Below, in pieces: positions 7,032 through 7,556 of a stretch of DNA of 7,556 nucleotides. How positions within the stretch are numbered: position 1 is the stretch's first letter; each line of letters opens with the position of its first letter. The stretch is from CAZKTS01 sp964555735. Its GTDB lineage: Bacteria > Actinomycetota > Acidimicrobiia > IMCC26256 > PALSA-555. The position numbers were made by a program, and so were the translations under genes. The notes under the pieces are model-generated. The model searched no databases and was not told the origin of the DNA. It was given only the letters and a program-made list of their open reading frames with translations. The DNA is taken from NCBI GenBank assembly GCA_964555735.1, contig CAZKTS010000334.1, positions 1 to 7,556 on the forward strand, in the 5' to 3' direction.

Positions 7032-7035
7032 GTCT

Positions 7036-7048
7036 CGCCCCGGGGGCG
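7036..7048 (+). repeat. Small GC dyad covering the methyltransferase ribosome binding site
   Basis: CGCCCC at 7036-7041 and GGGGCG at 7043-7048 are perfect inverted arms around a single G. The right arm is part of the only Shine-Dalgarno-like run (GGGGGCGGA, 7042-7050) before ATG 7057. As RNA, a shortened stem with a 3-5 base loop could form. There is no T-run after it, so it is not a standard terminator. In such GC-rich DNA a dyad of this size can arise by chance. Confidence 0.35.
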
Positions 7049-7056
7049 GACAACCG

Positions 7057-7556
7057 ATGGCCGGCCGGCGGGTACCGCCCGCGTGGGTGCTGCACGCGTA
7101 CCTGGCGACGCGCAACGCGGTCGCGCGGCTGCATCGCGCCATCGCGCCGCCCGAGCTGGCGATCATGGAGGCCACGCTCGGCGTGGTCGAGACCAAGGCG
7201 CTCGCCGTCGTCGCCGAGCTGCGCGTCGCCGACGAGCTCGCCGACGGTCCGCGTGCGGCGGCCGACGTCGCTGCCGCGGTCGGGGCCGATGCGGACGCGC
7301 TCGATCGAGTCCTGCGCTACCTCGTCGGTCGCGGGATCTTCCGCACCACGCAGGACCGCCGCTACCGCAACAACAAGCGCTCGGACCTGCTGCGCACCGC
7401 ACCCGACTCGATGCGGGCCTGGGTCCGCTTCTACGGCGCAGACTGGCACGTCGCGTCGTGGAACGAGCTCGAGCACTCGGTGCGGACCGGTGACAGCGCC
7501 GCCACCGCCGCGCTCGGCCGGCCCTTCTGGGAGCACCTGACCGAGGCCGACCCCGA
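7057..7556 (+). CDS. SAM-dependent O-methyltransferase, N-terminal part, cut by window edge
   Basis: The first 166 codons of a probable class-I O-methyltransferase of the acetylserotonin / plant-type family (Methyltransf_2 with an N-terminal dimerisation winged helix). Such enzymes methylate hydroxyl groups of small aromatic or polyketide-like molecules. The visible part is helical and Ala-rich, with the winged-helix pattern VADELADGPRAAADVAAAVG, then ALDRVLRYLVGRGIFR and YRNNKRSDLL, where the family normally reads the substrate-pocket linker. RPFWEHL near the right edge matches the family's G..FW.YL segment just before the SAM-binding core. The SAM motif GxGxG is beyond the window, so activity cannot be confirmed. 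Start ATG 7057 has GGCGGA (7045-7050) 6 bases upstream. It lies 25 bases after the thiolase stop on the same strand, which suggests co-transcription. Confidence 0.82.
   Translation, partial: MAGRRVPPAWVLHAYLATRNAVARLHRAIAPPELAIMEATLGVVETKALAVVAELRVADELADGPRAAADVAAAVGADADALDRVLRYLVGRGIFRTTQDRRYRNNKRSDLLRTAPDSMRAWVRFYGADWHVASWNELEHSVRTGDSAATAALGRPFWEHLTEADP

Noticed and set aside
5073..7196. Very long minus-strand open frame opposite the glycosyltransferase and thiolase
   Set aside because: Composition is Arg/Gly/Ala/Asp-rich without motifs, and the plus strand carries two clear conserved genes with intact active sites. This is a GC-driven shadow.
1..7556. Mobile element, CRISPR, defence or phage system
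   Set aside because: No transposase, integrase, nuclease, toxin-antitoxin or repeat-spacer pattern was found on either strand, and base composition looks even from gene to gene.

Overview
The window looks like a stretch of chromosome from a high-GC actinobacterium. GC is very high by eye and nearly every third codon position is G or C. The order Acidimicrobiales (Ilumatobacter-like marine or freshwater lineages) is my best guess. It rests on the style of the oligopeptide-type binding protein, the actinobacterial thiolase and the TANNNT-type -10 boxes, one of which sits at leaderless spacing. That placement is inference, not proof. I see no rRNA, tRNA, CRISPR array, insertion sequence, phage gene or long repeat. 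Coding density is very high: no gap between genes exceeds about 70 bases.

Layout from left to right. (1) A major-facilitator exporter of the EntS/MFS_3 type lies on the minus strand and is cut by the left edge, so its C-terminus is missing. (2) A short-chain dehydrogenase of the retinol-dehydrogenase-like type is divergent from it, from 1107 to 1964. It appears to be read from a leaderless mRNA. (3) A secreted family-5 (dipeptide/oligopeptide-type) solute-binding protein lies on the minus strand, converging tail to tail on the dehydrogenase with only 6 bases between them. (4) A predicted 8-helix membrane protein of unknown function is divergent from the binding protein. The two share an intergenic region of 69 bases holding overlapping -10-like boxes on opposite strands. 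(5) A family-2 glycosyltransferase follows the membrane protein almost without a gap. (6) An acetyl-CoA acetyltransferase (thiolase) comes next. (7) A SAM-dependent O-methyltransferase of the acetylserotonin-methyltransferase type follows closely and is cut by the right edge.

The genes do not form one pathway that I can recognise. The plausible functional units are the membrane protein plus glycosyltransferase pair (cell-surface or lipid-linked glycan work, inferred from adjacency) and the thiolase plus methyltransferase pair (same strand, 25-base gap). The binding protein has no transport permease or ATPase beside it here. Most of the window is ordinary accessory metabolism and transport. 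The best candidate for something undescribed is the 8-helix membrane protein, which looks like an internal duplication of four helices with an acidic pair in each half.
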